Shown piece by piece: positions 12,095 to 20,152 of a DNA stretch of 64,000 nucleotides. The stretch is from Hymenobacter negativus (lineage in GTDB: Bacteria > Bacteroidota > Bacteroidia > Cytophagales > Hymenobacteraceae), in NCBI RefSeq assembly GCF_017571495.1, contig NZ_JAGETZ010000019.1:55000-118999 (forward strand), in the 5' to 3' direction. Position numbers and translations under genes: made by a program. A model generated the notes under the pieces. That model did not search any database and was not told the origin of the DNA. It worked only from the letters and a program-made list of their open reading frames with translations. Every line of letters starts with the position of its first letter. Positions within the stretch are counted from its first letter, which is position 1.

Positions 12095-12862
12095 ATGACC
12101 GTAACATTTCTTGGAACCGGCACTTCTTCCGGTGTGCCGATGATTGGCTGCACCTGTGCGGTGTGCCGCTCTCTCGACCACCGCGACAAGCGCCTGCGCG
12201 TGTCGGTGCACCTCGACGTAGACGGCCACAGCTTTGTGATTGACTCCGGGCCCGATTTCCGGCAGCAGATGCTGCGTGCGCAGGTTATGCACCTCGATGC
12301 GCTGCTCTTCACCCACGAACACAAGGACCACACCGCCGGGCTGGACGATATCCGGGCCTATAATTTCCGGCAGCAGACCGATATGCCGGTCTTCGCTGAG
12401 CCCCGTGTACTCGACCAGCTCAAGCAGGAGTTTGCCTACATTTTTGCCGAGCACAAGTACCCCGGCGTACCCCGTGTGGTGCTGCACCCCATTGAGCGGG
12501 ATGACACCCCGTTTGACGTGCTGGGCGTGTCCGTGCAGCCGCTGCGGGCCCTGCACCACAAGCTGCCCGTGCTGGGCTTCCGCGTCGGCGGGTTCTGCTA
12601 CCTGACAGATGCCAACTACCTCGGCCCCGAAACCCGGGCTCAGTTGCGCGATGCTGATGTCATTGTGCTCAACGCATTGCGCCGCGAGGAGCATATCTCA
12701 CACTTCACGCTGGCCCAGGCAATTGAGGTGCTGGAAGAGGCCGCACCCAAACGGGCCTACCTCACGCACATCAGCCACCAGTTGGGCCTGCACCGCGAAG
12801 TTGAAGCCGAGTTGCCTCCGTGGATTCGGCTGGCGTACGATGGGCTACAAGTAGCAGTATAA
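12095..12862 (+). CDS. Metallo-beta-lactamase-fold hydrolase (PhnP-like phosphodiesterase group)
   Basis: The 255-residue protein begins with the glycine-rich MTVTFLGTGTSSGVPMIGC strand-loop. It has the metal motif THEHKDHTAGLDD (HxHxDH), later metal ligands in LRALHHKLPVLGF and LTDANYL, and the C-terminal HISHQLG. The Cys pair in CTCAVCRS resembles the extra metal site of PhnP and related cyclic-phosphate phosphodiesterases. A phosphodiester or nucleotide-derived substrate is likely, but no phn genes are nearby. It is followed by the NFACT gene on the same strand. Confidence 0.85.
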   Translation: MTVTFLGTGTSSGVPMIGCTCAVCRSLDHRDKRLRVSVHLDVDGHSFVIDSGPDFRQQMLRAQVMHLDALLFTHEHKDHTAGLDDIRAYNFRQQTDMPVFAEPRVLDQLKQEFAYIFAEHKYPGVPRVVLHPIERDDTPFDVLGVSVQPLRALHHKLPVLGFRVGGFCYLTDANYLGPETRAQLRDADVIVLNALRREEHISHFTLAQAIEVLEEAAPKRAYLTHISHQLGLHREVEAELPPWIRLAYDGLQVAV

Positions 12863-12949
12863 TGCCCCCGTAGCGCGAACTTTACAACTCGCGTCTCCAT
12901 GCTGCTGAATCGTTTTTGGGACGCAAACTGGAAAGTTCGGGCTACTATC

Positions 12950-14542
12950 ATGCACACCAATTATTATTTCCTGCGCCAACTAGCACCTGCCCTCACCGAG
13001 CGGATGCGCGGCTACCGCGTGGCCGTATGCTTCACGCAGGAAAAGGACGAGTTGGTGGTCGGTCTTACCGATGGGGCCAAGGAGTTCTGGCTGAAAGGAC
13101 AATTAGGTGCCAATTTTCCGGCTTTAGCGCTCCCCGAAACCTTCCAGCGTGCCCGCTCCAACTCGGTCGATTTATTCCCGGATATACTGGGGCAGCAGGT
13201 TGAAACCGTGGTGGCCTGGCCGCAGGACCGGGTACTGCAAGTGAATTTCCGGAGTGGTGCCCGCCTCGTTTTCAAGCTGTACGGTCCGCGCCCGAATGCC
13301 ATTTTTCGCACCACGCCCGAAGCTTCAGCCCAGTTGTTCCAGCAAAAGCTACTGGCTGATGCTGACTTGAAGCCGCAGCCCACTACGCCGCCCGCAAAAT
13401 CAGCTGAAGCAGAAGAACCCACTAAGCCTGCGGTTCAGACCAAGCTCCCGCCCCCACTGGCCGACCTGCCGTTACGCTTCCTGCGTACCCAGGGATACGA
13501 TGCCGGGACAGCTGAAGCCAAGGCTCGCCTAGTAAACCAAGTACTGGCCCAGCTGGAAAAACCGGCGCACTACTACATCATTCAGCTCGATGGCCGCACA
13601 CGCCTGAGCCTGCTGCCGCTGGGCGACATCCTGGAAACATTGCCCGGCGACGACCCCGTAGCGGCCATCCGGCGCTTTGTTCCCATGGCCCTGGGCCGCC
13701 GCGCCCTGGAGATGGAAACCAAGCAGCTACGTCAGCTGCTGGAGCGCCGCGCCGACGAGGCCAGCACCGCCGCGGCACATGCCCGCCAGCGCCTGCACGC
13801 CCTGGCCCACGAGGCTGGCTACCGCCACACGGCCGACCTCATCATGGCGCATCTGCATGAGATTCCAGTCGGAGCCACCGAGATAGAAGTGCTGGATTTC
13901 TATACTAACCAGCCCAGGCGCATCAAGCTCAAGGCCAAAGAAAAGCCGCAGCGCACCGCCGAAAACCTCTACCGCAAGGGCAAAAACCAGCAAATTGAGG
14001 AGCGCCAGCTTGCCGAGCGCATTGCCCGTCGCGAGGCGGAAGCCCTGACGGCCTTGGAGCGGCTGGAGGAAATGGACACTGTGCCCGCCTTGGCCGAGCT
14101 GCGTGGCCTCCGCACCTGGCGCAAGCAGCACGGCCTCGACCCAACAGCTAACGCGGCTATCAAAGTCCCCGGTGAACTGCCCTTTAAAGTGTTTGAGGAC
14201 CGGGGCTTCACCATCCTCGTCGGCCGCAGCGCCGAGAACAATGACCTGCTCACCCAGAAATTTGCCCATAAGGACGACCTCTGGCTGCATGCCAAGGATG
14301 TATCCGGCTCTCACGTCGTCATCCGGCACCGGGCCGGCCAAACCATACCCGAGCCGGTGGTGGAGCACGCCGCCATGCTGGCTGGCTGGTACTCCAAGCG
14401 TCAGCACGACACGCTGTGCCCGGTCACCGTCACACCCAAGAAATTTGTGCGTAAGCCCAAGGGGGCCCGCCCCGGCCAGGTGGTAGTGGAGCGCGAACGA
14501 GTGGTGTTGGTAAAGCCCGGCAACCCATTTGAGCGGAATTAA
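12950..14542 (+). CDS. rqcH: NFACT-family ribosome rescue factor (RqcH/Rqc2 homologue)
   Basis: RqcH binds split 50S subunits carrying peptidyl-tRNA and adds C-terminal alanine tails that mark stalled nascent chains. The 530-residue protein has an N-terminal NFACT-N domain, and Asp93-Arg94 (PQDRVLQV) lies where RqcH proteins have the conserved DR pair. A charged coiled-coil middle (about 250-400) precedes an NFACT-R domain (DLWLHAKDVSGSHVVIRH, about 440-475; KFVRKPKGARPGQV). I start at ATG 12950 (MHTNYYFLRQLAPAL), typical of the family; an upstream ATG at 12899 would add 17 residues. Assignment to RqcH rests on domain order, and Bacteroidota members are less studied. Confidence 0.85.
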   Translation: MHTNYYFLRQLAPALTERMRGYRVAVCFTQEKDELVVGLTDGAKEFWLKGQLGANFPALALPETFQRARSNSVDLFPDILGQQVETVVAWPQDRVLQVNFRSGARLVFKLYGPRPNAIFRTTPEASAQLFQQKLLADADLKPQPTTPPAKSAEAEEPTKPAVQTKLPPPLADLPLRFLRTQGYDAGTAEAKARLVNQVLAQLEKPAHYYIIQLDGRTRLSLLPLGDILETLPGDDPVAAIRRFVPMALGRRALEMETKQLRQLLERRADEASTAAAHARQRLHALAHEAGYRHTADLIMAHLHEIPVGATEIEVLDFYTNQPRRIKLKAKEKPQRTAENLYRKGKNQQIEERQLAERIARREAEALTALERLEEMDTVPALAELRGLRTWRKQHGLDPTANAAIKVPGELPFKVFEDRGFTILVGRSAENNDLLTQKFAHKDDLWLHAKDVSGSHVVIRHRAGQTIPEPVVEHAAMLAGWYSKRQHDTLCPVTVTPKKFVRKPKGARPGQVVVERERVVLVKPGNPFERN

Positions 14543-14625
14543 GCAGCACGAACTTGCAGTTAGTGTCTCAGAACGATAACCGTTGAATCGGGGTAGGGGT
14601 GTGAACTACAAGTTAGCGCTACAAT

Positions 14626-14660
14626 GAAAAAGCCCGTTCCAATTGCTTGGAACGGGCTTC
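14626..14660 (-). terminator. Rho-independent terminator downstream of tRNA-Leu
   Basis: An 11-bp perfect stem (14632-14642 with 14647-14657, GCCCGTTCCAA arms) with a 4-base loop is followed on the minus strand by a T-run. It begins 13 bases beyond the tRNA 3' end. Confidence 0.85.
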
Positions 14661-14669
14661 TGTTTTGCG

Positions 14670-14751
14670 TGCGCGCGGGGAGATTCGAACTCCCACACCC
14701 GAAGGCACCACCCCCTCAAGATGGCGTGTCTACCAGTTTCACCACGTGCGC
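14670..14751 (-). tRNA. tRNA-Leu (anticodon GAG)
   Basis: On the minus strand the 82-base gene reads GCGCACG at its 5' end. It has a D-arm (GTGAAACTGGTAGACAC), an anticodon stem CCATC/GGTGG with loop TTGAGGG, a long variable arm as expected for leucine tRNA, a T-arm (GGGAG TTCGAAT CTCCC) and discriminator A. The anticodon is GAG, reading CUC and CUU. CCA is not encoded. The acceptor stem GCGCACG / CGCGCGC has one A-C mismatch at position 5:68, which is unusual. A terminator follows directly. Confidence 0.93.
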
Positions 14752-14948
14752 AAAAGGCAACTAAACCGGGTATTCGGCCGAAGCCGGCGTCGCTGAGGTG
14801 GCGAAGCGGGTGCAAAGATAGCCGGAGGTTTTCGGCTTTACAACCCTGTTTCGCACATTTTCATCAATTGACCATCATTCAACCGTTTAACTTGCGTCAC
14901 CGTAGAATAAGCGACGAGCTTTTCTTGTTTTTACTTTGATTTTGCCCC

Positions 14949-15413
14949 ATGAATTCCTCCCCGAAACCCGATTCCAGCTCTCTTTTTGGCCGCATGGCCG
15001 AGAGCATTACCAAGTTTTCGGGCTCTACGGCGGCCTTCGTGTCGGCAACGGCGCTGGTTGTGGTGTGGGCCATTACGGGTCCGCTGTTTCACTACTCTGA
15101 GACCTGGCAGCTGGTCATCAACACGGGTACTACCATCATCACATTTTTGATGGTTTTTCTAATTCAGCGGGCTCAGAACAAGGATTCGCTGGTGCTACAC
15201 CTGAAGCTAAATGAGTTGCTGGCAGCTACGCAAGGCGCCAGCAACCGCCTCATCAACGCCCAGGATTTCTCCGAAGAAGAAATAAAAACCCTGCACGATT
15301 TCTACTGCGTGCTGGCCGAATTAGCTAAAAAAGACAATGACCTCGGCAAAACCCACACCGTGGAAGAGGCCGAGGACAACCACAGTGAGAAGCTGGCGGC
15401 TCACGCAGAATAA
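14949..15413 (+). CDS. Low-affinity iron permease family membrane protein
   Basis: The 154-residue protein has two transmembrane helices (about 28-48 and 56-75). Between them and after them lie motifs of the low-affinity iron permease family (WAITGPLFHYSETWQLVINTGTTIITFLMVFLIQ, then a cytoplasmic helix with QNKDSLVLHLKLNELL). The acidic C-terminus is soluble. The family was named for fungal Fet4-like transport; transport has rarely been tested in bacteria. The adjacent Dps and VIT/CCC1 genes support a role in iron handling. Confidence 0.8.
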   Translation: MNSSPKPDSSSLFGRMAESITKFSGSTAAFVSATALVVVWAITGPLFHYSETWQLVINTGTTIITFLMVFLIQRAQNKDSLVLHLKLNELLAATQGASNRLINAQDFSEEEIKTLHDFYCVLAELAKKDNDLGKTHTVEEAEDNHSEKLAAHAE

Positions 15414-15423
15414 ATGAGCATTC

Positions 15424-15510
15424 TGTCATCCTGAACGCAGTGAAGGACCTTCGCACGCAAGAACCATTGGTTTTTGCGTGCGAAGGTCCTTCACTGCGTT
15501 CAGGATGACA
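15424..15510. repeat. Perfect 37-bp-arm palindrome between convergent genes
   Basis: The arms 15424-15460 and 15474-15510 are perfect reverse complements over 37 bases with a 13-base loop. The outer ends read TGTCATCCTGA and TCAGGATGACA, followed inward by a GAAGGACCTT core. It lies between the iron permease stop and the stop of the convergent Dps gene. It belongs to the dispersed family seen at 3162, 17991 and 33762 and probably also acts as a bidirectional terminator. Confidence 0.85.
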
Positions 15511-15518
15511 GGTACCTT

Positions 15519-16208
15519 TTACTCAGCCTTGATGAGGGGCGAATCTACTACGTGCTCCGATACAAACCACACCTGCATCTCATTGGTGCGGATGAGCTGG
15601 CTCACGATGAGGTCGTTGGTGCCATCGTCGCCGCTTTCGTCGGCTTTGTCGGCGTAGTCGTGGCAGTTTTTCAGCAGGCGCTGATGACCGTCGAGCAGGC
15701 GCGACACTTGCACGGGGGCTTCCTCACGGTCGCGGGGGACGCGAGGGATGCTGCTGAGTTCGGCTACGTCATGGGCCATGGCTACGGCTACGCCACCCAG
15801 AATCTGGATGCGCTCGGCAATGGCATCAACCAGGGTCGACTGCTCTTCGTAGTGCTTGTCGTAGAGCAGGTGCAGTTGGTAAAAAGTGGGGCCAACTACC
15901 TGCCAATGGTGTTTTTTGTACATGTCGCGCAGCGTGATGGTGTCGGCCAGCAGTTGGTTGAGGCCGGTTACACTTTCCTGGCGGGTGCTTTCATCGAGGC
16001 CGATGGGCAGGCGCTGGCTCACGGTGCCGTAGCGCTGCGTGGGCGCGGGGGCATTGTTTTGTTGGTTGAGAACGGGCTGAATATCAACGGCGGCGTTGGT
16101 GCCGGCGCCTTTGCCGGTGTCGGCGGCGCTGGCTTTTTTAGCGGCAGGAGCAGCGGCTTTTTTGGGTGCTGCGGCTTTGGGCGCGGCGGCTTTGGCGGAA
16201 GATGCCAT
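15519..16208 (-). CDS. dps: Dps family ferritin-like DNA-protection protein with Ala/Lys/Pro-rich N-terminal tail
   Basis: Dps forms 12-mers that oxidise and store iron with hydrogen peroxide and can bind DNA. The core (about 75-229) holds the ferroxidase ligands: KKHHWQVVGPTFYQLHLLYDKHYEEQ, in which His and the D-x3-E residues are expected to bind iron, and MAHDVAEL. The first about 60 residues are a low-complexity Ala-Lys-Pro tail resembling histone H1-like tails, a plausible DNA-binding extension. I start at ATG 16208 (MASSAKAAAPK); the frame extends to 16289 but the extra 27 residues look like chance. It is divergent from the VIT-type transporter gene. Confidence 0.88.
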   Translation of the reverse strand: MASSAKAAAPKAAAPKKAAAPAAKKASAADTGKGAGTNAAVDIQPVLNQQNNAPAPTQRYGTVSQRLPIGLDESTRQESVTGLNQLLADTITLRDMYKKHHWQVVGPTFYQLHLLYDKHYEEQSTLVDAIAERIQILGGVAVAMAHDVAELSSIPRVPRDREEAPVQVSRLLDGHQRLLKNCHDYADKADESGDDGTNDLIVSQLIRTNEMQVWFVSEHVVDSPLIKAE

Positions 16209-16325
16209 AACGATGAAAACGAGTGAGGTGAGGAGAAACAACCGAAGCAAATCAACGGCAAAAAATCTATTTCTGCGTACGTAAAGCACCCTGCGGGGTT
16301 AAGCCCCCTGCCGTAAATTTCGCCA

Positions 16326-17057
16326 ATGACCGAACCTACCACCACTACTGAACTGCCCCGCGACCTGCATCCGGAGCACCACATGACCAGCTCGGCCATG
16401 TTGCAGGACATCGTAATTGGCCTGTCCGATGGCTTAACCGTGCCGTTTGCTCTGGCGGCGGGGCTAAGCGGAGCCGTGGCATCGTCTGGGCTGGTGATAA
16501 CGGCGGGGCTGGCCGAAATAGTGGCGGGCAGCATTGCCATGGGCCTGGGCGGCTACCTGGCCGGCCGCACCGAAGTGGAGCACTACGAAGCCGAGCAGAC
16601 CCGTGAGCGCCGCGAAGTACGCGAAGTGCCCGACATTGAGCGGGCCGAGGTAGACGAGCTGCTGGCTGACATGGGCCTCTCGGCCGAAACCCGCCGCCTG
16701 GCCGTGGCCGAGCTCACCGCCGACCCCGAGCAGTGGGTGAAATTCATGATGAAGTATGAGCTGGGCCTGGAAGAGCCCGACCCGAGGCAGGCCCCCAAAA
16801 GTGCGGTTACCATCAGCTCGGCCTACGCGGTAGGCGGGCTGATTCCGCTCAGTGCCTATTTCGTGACCAGTACGCCGGCGCAAGGGTTGGTGTGGTCGGC
16901 GGCCATTACGCTGGTGTGTTTGCTGGTGTTTGGGTATTTCAAAAGCCGCATGACCGGGCAGCCACCGGTGGCGGGTGCGCTCAAAATGGCCGTGGTAGGG
17001 GCGCTGGCGGCGGCGGCGGCCTTTGGCATTGCGCGGGCGGTGGGGGGCGGGCGGTAA
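16326..17057 (+). CDS. VIT1/CCC1 family iron/manganese transporter
   Basis: The 243-residue integral membrane protein starts with the family motif DIVIGLSDGLTVPFALAAGL in the first helix. It continues with helix 2 (IVAGSIAMGLGGYLAGRTEVEHY), a charged cytoplasmic metal-binding segment (about 85-150, rich in Glu/Arg), and three further helices (about 160-240). Relatives export Fe2+ or Mn2+ from the cytosol. Its position beside dps and the iron permease suggests a joint response to iron load. Confidence 0.87.
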   Translation: MTEPTTTTELPRDLHPEHHMTSSAMLQDIVIGLSDGLTVPFALAAGLSGAVASSGLVITAGLAEIVAGSIAMGLGGYLAGRTEVEHYEAEQTRERREVREVPDIERAEVDELLADMGLSAETRRLAVAELTADPEQWVKFMMKYELGLEEPDPRQAPKSAVTISSAYAVGGLIPLSAYFVTSTPAQGLVWSAAITLVCLLVFGYFKSRMTGQPPVAGALKMAVVGALAAAAAFGIARAVGGGR

Positions 17058-17137
17058 TGAGCCGCGTGACACGAGGCCTTAGCTGATAAGCCTTCCTTTT
17101 CGTACACTCCGCATCACCGTTTTCTCGCCTTTATTTC

Positions 17138-17968
17138 ATGAAATTCAAGCTCCCCAAAACGCCCGCTGTGTATGTCAAGGGCAAGTCTTTTCGCCTGGCC
17201 GATGTGGACCCCGACGATACCAAACCCTTCGCCCACCACCCCGACGACCGCGACGAAGCCACGCCGCGCCTGCTGGCGCTGCGCCAGCGCCTGAGCGAGC
17301 TGCAGGAGCTGCTGTACGCCGAGCACAAGCGCAGCTTGCTCATCGTGCTGCAGGCCATGGATACGGGGGGCAAGGACGGCGCCATCGAGAACCTGCTCAC
17401 GGGCGTGAACCCGGCCGGGGTGCTGGTGGCTTCGTTCAAGGCACCTTCGAAAGAGGAATTGGACCATGACTTTCTGTGGCGCATTCATGCCCAGGCGCCC
17501 AAGCACGGCCACATCACGGTGTTCAACCGCTCGCACTACGAGGATGTACTCATCACCCGCGTGCACGGCCTGATAGATGAGAAAACCTGCAAGCAGCACT
17601 ACGAGGACATCAACAACTTTGAGCAGCTGCTGATGAACAGCGGCACGCGCATCCTCAAATTCTTCCTGCACATTTCGAAGGACGAGCAAGCCAAGCGCCT
17701 GCAGGCCCGCCTCGATGACCCCGCCAAAAACTGGAAATTTGACCCCAACGACCTCAAGGAGCGCGCTTACTGGGACGACTACCAGGATGCCTACGAAGCG
17801 GCCATGCGCCACTGCTCGTCCGGCGATGCGCCCTGGTTTGTGATACCTGCCAATGAAAAATGGGCCCGCGACCTGGCCATCAGCGAAATAGTGGTGGCGG
17901 CACTGGAAGACATGGACCCGCAGCCACCCAAGCCGGATTTCGACCCCAAGGCGCAGGTGATTGAATGA
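17138..17968 (+). CDS. ppk2: Polyphosphate kinase 2 family protein
   Basis: PPK2 enzymes transfer phosphate between polyphosphate and nucleoside mono- or diphosphates. The 276-residue protein has Walker A MDTGGKDGAI (74-83), the lid and Walker B stretch HITVFNRSHYEDVLITRVHG (about 128-147) and ILKFFLHISKDEQAKRL, all typical. A single PPK2 domain of this length with the N-terminal extension fits the short PPK2 subgroup; whether it prefers AMP or ADP cannot be read here. It lies 80 bases downstream of the VIT-type gene on the same strand. Confidence 0.9.
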   Translation: MKFKLPKTPAVYVKGKSFRLADVDPDDTKPFAHHPDDRDEATPRLLALRQRLSELQELLYAEHKRSLLIVLQAMDTGGKDGAIENLLTGVNPAGVLVASFKAPSKEELDHDFLWRIHAQAPKHGHITVFNRSHYEDVLITRVHGLIDEKTCKQHYEDINNFEQLLMNSGTRILKFFLHISKDEQAKRLQARLDDPAKNWKFDPNDLKERAYWDDYQDAYEAAMRHCSSGDAPWFVIPANEKWARDLAISEIVVAALEDMDPQPPKPDFDPKAQVIE

Positions 17969-17990
17969 TGGCGGAGCGGTCGTTTGAACT

Positions 17991-18023
17991 CCGGTCATTC
18001 TGAGCGCGGCGCAGGATGACCGG
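17991..18023. repeat. Collapsed copy of the GTCAT/ATGAC palindromic repeat
   Basis: CCGGTCATTCTGAGCG and CGCAGGATGACCGG form a 33-base hairpin that contains only the outer ends of the longer palindromes at 15424 and 33762. The central GAAGGACCTT part is missing. It lies just after ppk2. Confidence 0.6.
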
Positions 18024-18025
18024 AC

Positions 18026-18033
18026 TACCTTTG
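18026..18033 (+). promoter_or_regulatory. Candidate -7 element for the metzincin-like gene
   Basis: TACCTTTG matches TAnnTTTG exactly, 28 bases before the start codon at 18061. No convincing -33 TTTG is present at 19-21 bases. It abuts the collapsed palindrome, whose left arm would occupy the upstream promoter region. Confidence 0.35.
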
Positions 18034-18060
18034 CAGTAAAACTTTTTCTGCAAATAAATA

Positions 18061-20124
18061 ATGCGTGACTTGTACACGAATGGTCGGAGCACGGTGCTTC
18101 GGTGGAGTTTGGTGGCCCTGCTGCTTGCCGCAATGCAGCCGCTACGGGCGCAGGAAACCTGCATGCTGGTGCCCGTGTCACTGACCGAGCGGGTAGCAGG
18201 TGCTTCGCTGATTGTGGAGGCTGGCGTGGGCGCGCAGGAAGTACTGGCAACGGGTGGCCACCTCTATACGCTCAGCGAATTGACCGTTTACAAAGTATTT
18301 CGGGGTACGGTGCCGGCGCGGCTGCGGCTGGCCGATGCTGGTGGTACGCTGGGCTTGCGCCGTGAGGTGGTGAGCACCAGCGTAGCCCTCAAACCCAAGC
18401 AGCAGGGCTTGTTTTTACTAGAGCCCGACCCCGCGTTGCCCGGTGCCTACCGGCTGGTGACCGGTCCGCAGGGCTGGGTGCAATACGACTTGACGGACCG
18501 CTCGGCGTCGGAGCCCTTTGGCCGCTACGCGTCCATTGCGGGCAACTTGTATCCGGCGGTGGAAGGAGCCGTTGGGCAGCCCCGACGCGTGGTGCTGGCC
18601 AATACCGCCTTGGCCGCGCCCGTGGTGGCGGCGCGGCCCCAGGCGCAGCCGGTTGTTAGCGGCTTTTCGCCCAGCCAGCTTTCGGCGGGTAGGGGCGATG
18701 TGCTTACCATCAACGGCTCCAATTTTGGAGTTACGCAGGGCAACGGCCACGTCGATTTTCCCAACGGCGACAACGGCGGCAGCAGCTTCGTCAGCGCCAA
18801 TTCGACCGACTACCTGACCTGGAGCGACACTCAGATTCAGGTGCGGGTGCCTTCGCTTAACAGCACGACTGGCGGCGTGGCCGGCACGGGTAATTTCCGG
18901 GTGGTGAACAACACCAGCGAAACCGGAACCAGCCCCACCCGCCTCACCGTGGTGTATGCCCTGAGCAACCTGGCCAATGGCGCGGTCATCAACCGGCCCA
19001 GGCTCATCAACCAGGACGGGGCAGGCGGCTACACCCTGCAATACAGCCCCAGCTTCACGGCGGTGGCCGGTGCGCCGGCCGCCTTCGAGCGGGCTCTGGC
19101 CACATGGGAGTGCGCCACCCGCCTGCGCCGCGTGGTGAACACCAGCACGGCCGCGCCCGAAGCCACCACCAATGACGGTACCAACGCCGTGCGGTTTGGC
19201 ACGCTGAGCGCGGGCGTGCTGGGCGTCACCAACTCGTATTATTCGGGCTGTTTTGTGGGCGGTGCGGCGCAGTTCTCGCTGGACGAAACCGACTATACGT
19301 TTCGGCCCATTCCCACGGCCGGCACCACTTGGCAGTTTGGCCCGGCCGCGCCCAGCAGCGCGCAATATGACTTTGAGAGCGTGGCCTTGCATGAGCAGGG
19401 GCATGGTACGCAGCTCACGCACATCATCGACGTCACGGCTGTGATGCATTTTGCCCTCACCAATGGCCAGGCGAAGCGTACCCTGAGCACGGCTTCCGAT
19501 GCGGCCGGGGCGCAGGATGTATTCACCTACAGCCTCAGCAACCCCTGCGGCGACCCCGCACCAGTGGCTACCGCCGTGCCCACCCGCTGCACCGCCCTGC
19601 CCGTCGAGCTACTAACCTTTGAGGCACATTACGAGGCTGGGCGCGGCACGGTGCTTACCTGGGCCACGGCCCAGGAAAAGAACAGCGCCTACTTCGCCGT
19701 CGAAACCCACGACGCTGCGGTAGTTACCTGGCCGGAAGTAGTGCGCCTGCCTGCAGCTGGAAGTAGCAGCAGCGCCCGCCAGTATACCACTACCGATGCG
19801 CGCTCACTCATGGGTACGCGCTACTACCGCCTGCGCCAGGTCGACCAGGATGGAACCGTGGTCTATTCGCCCGTAGTGGCCGTTTCGGGCCCGCAAACCG
19901 GCTTGTCCCTGTATCCCAACCCCGCCGAAAATCGCCTGCAGGTGCAGGGCCTTGCCGGAGTAGGTCGCCTGGTGCTGTATGATGCTGTGGGGCGTGAAGC
20001 CGGCCAATTTGGACTGCCCGCCGGCAACAGCGAGGTGGACGTGAGCAGCCTGCCTGCTGGCCTCTACCAAGCCAAATGGACCGATGGCACCACCGTGCGC
20101 TGGGCCCGGCTAGAGAAGCGGTAG
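18061..20124 (+). CDS. Secreted metzincin-like protein with IPT/TIG domain and T9SS sorting tail
   Basis: The 687-residue protein starts with a hydrophobic signal segment (LVALLLAAMQPLRAQ). A beta-rich N-terminal part is followed by an IPT/TIG domain (about 197-300; ISPSQLSAGRGDVLTINGSNFG-like). The protease-like domain (about 305-490) contains HEQGHGTQLTH (444-454) and VMHF downstream as a possible Met-turn. This resembles the HExxHxxGxxH zinc site of metzincins, with Gln in place of the conserved Gly. The C-terminal about 70 residues (LSLYPNPAENRLQVQ...) are a T9SS type A sorting domain. It is therefore probably exported through the outer membrane and attached to the surface. Activity is uncertain because of the altered motif. 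Confidence 0.8.
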   Translation: MRDLYTNGRSTVLRWSLVALLLAAMQPLRAQETCMLVPVSLTERVAGASLIVEAGVGAQEVLATGGHLYTLSELTVYKVFRGTVPARLRLADAGGTLGLRREVVSTSVALKPKQQGLFLLEPDPALPGAYRLVTGPQGWVQYDLTDRSASEPFGRYASIAGNLYPAVEGAVGQPRRVVLANTALAAPVVAARPQAQPVVSGFSPSQLSAGRGDVLTINGSNFGVTQGNGHVDFPNGDNGGSSFVSANSTDYLTWSDTQIQVRVPSLNSTTGGVAGTGNFRVVNNTSETGTSPTRLTVVYALSNLANGAVINRPRLINQDGAGGYTLQYSPSFTAVAGAPAAFERALATWECATRLRRVVNTSTAAPEATTNDGTNAVRFGTLSAGVLGVTNSYYSGCFVGGAAQFSLDETDYTFRPIPTAGTTWQFGPAAPSSAQYDFESVALHEQGHGTQLTHIIDVTAVMHFALTNGQAKRTLSTASDAAGAQDVFTYSLSNPCGDPAPVATAVPTRCTALPVELLTFEAHYEAGRGTVLTWATAQEKNSAYFAVETHDAAVVTWPEVVRLPAAGSSSSARQYTTTDARSLMGTRYYRLRQVDQDGTVVYSPVVAVSGPQTGLSLYPNPAENRLQVQGLAGVGRLVLYDAVGREAGQFGLPAGNSEVDVSSLPAGLYQAKWTDGTTVRWARLEKR

Positions 20125-20152
20125 CCGCCCGCCTCATCTGCCACACCATTTG

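Noticed and set aside
14643..14939. 98-residue + strand protein
   Set aside because: It runs through the tRNA-Leu gene and its terminator on the opposite strand.
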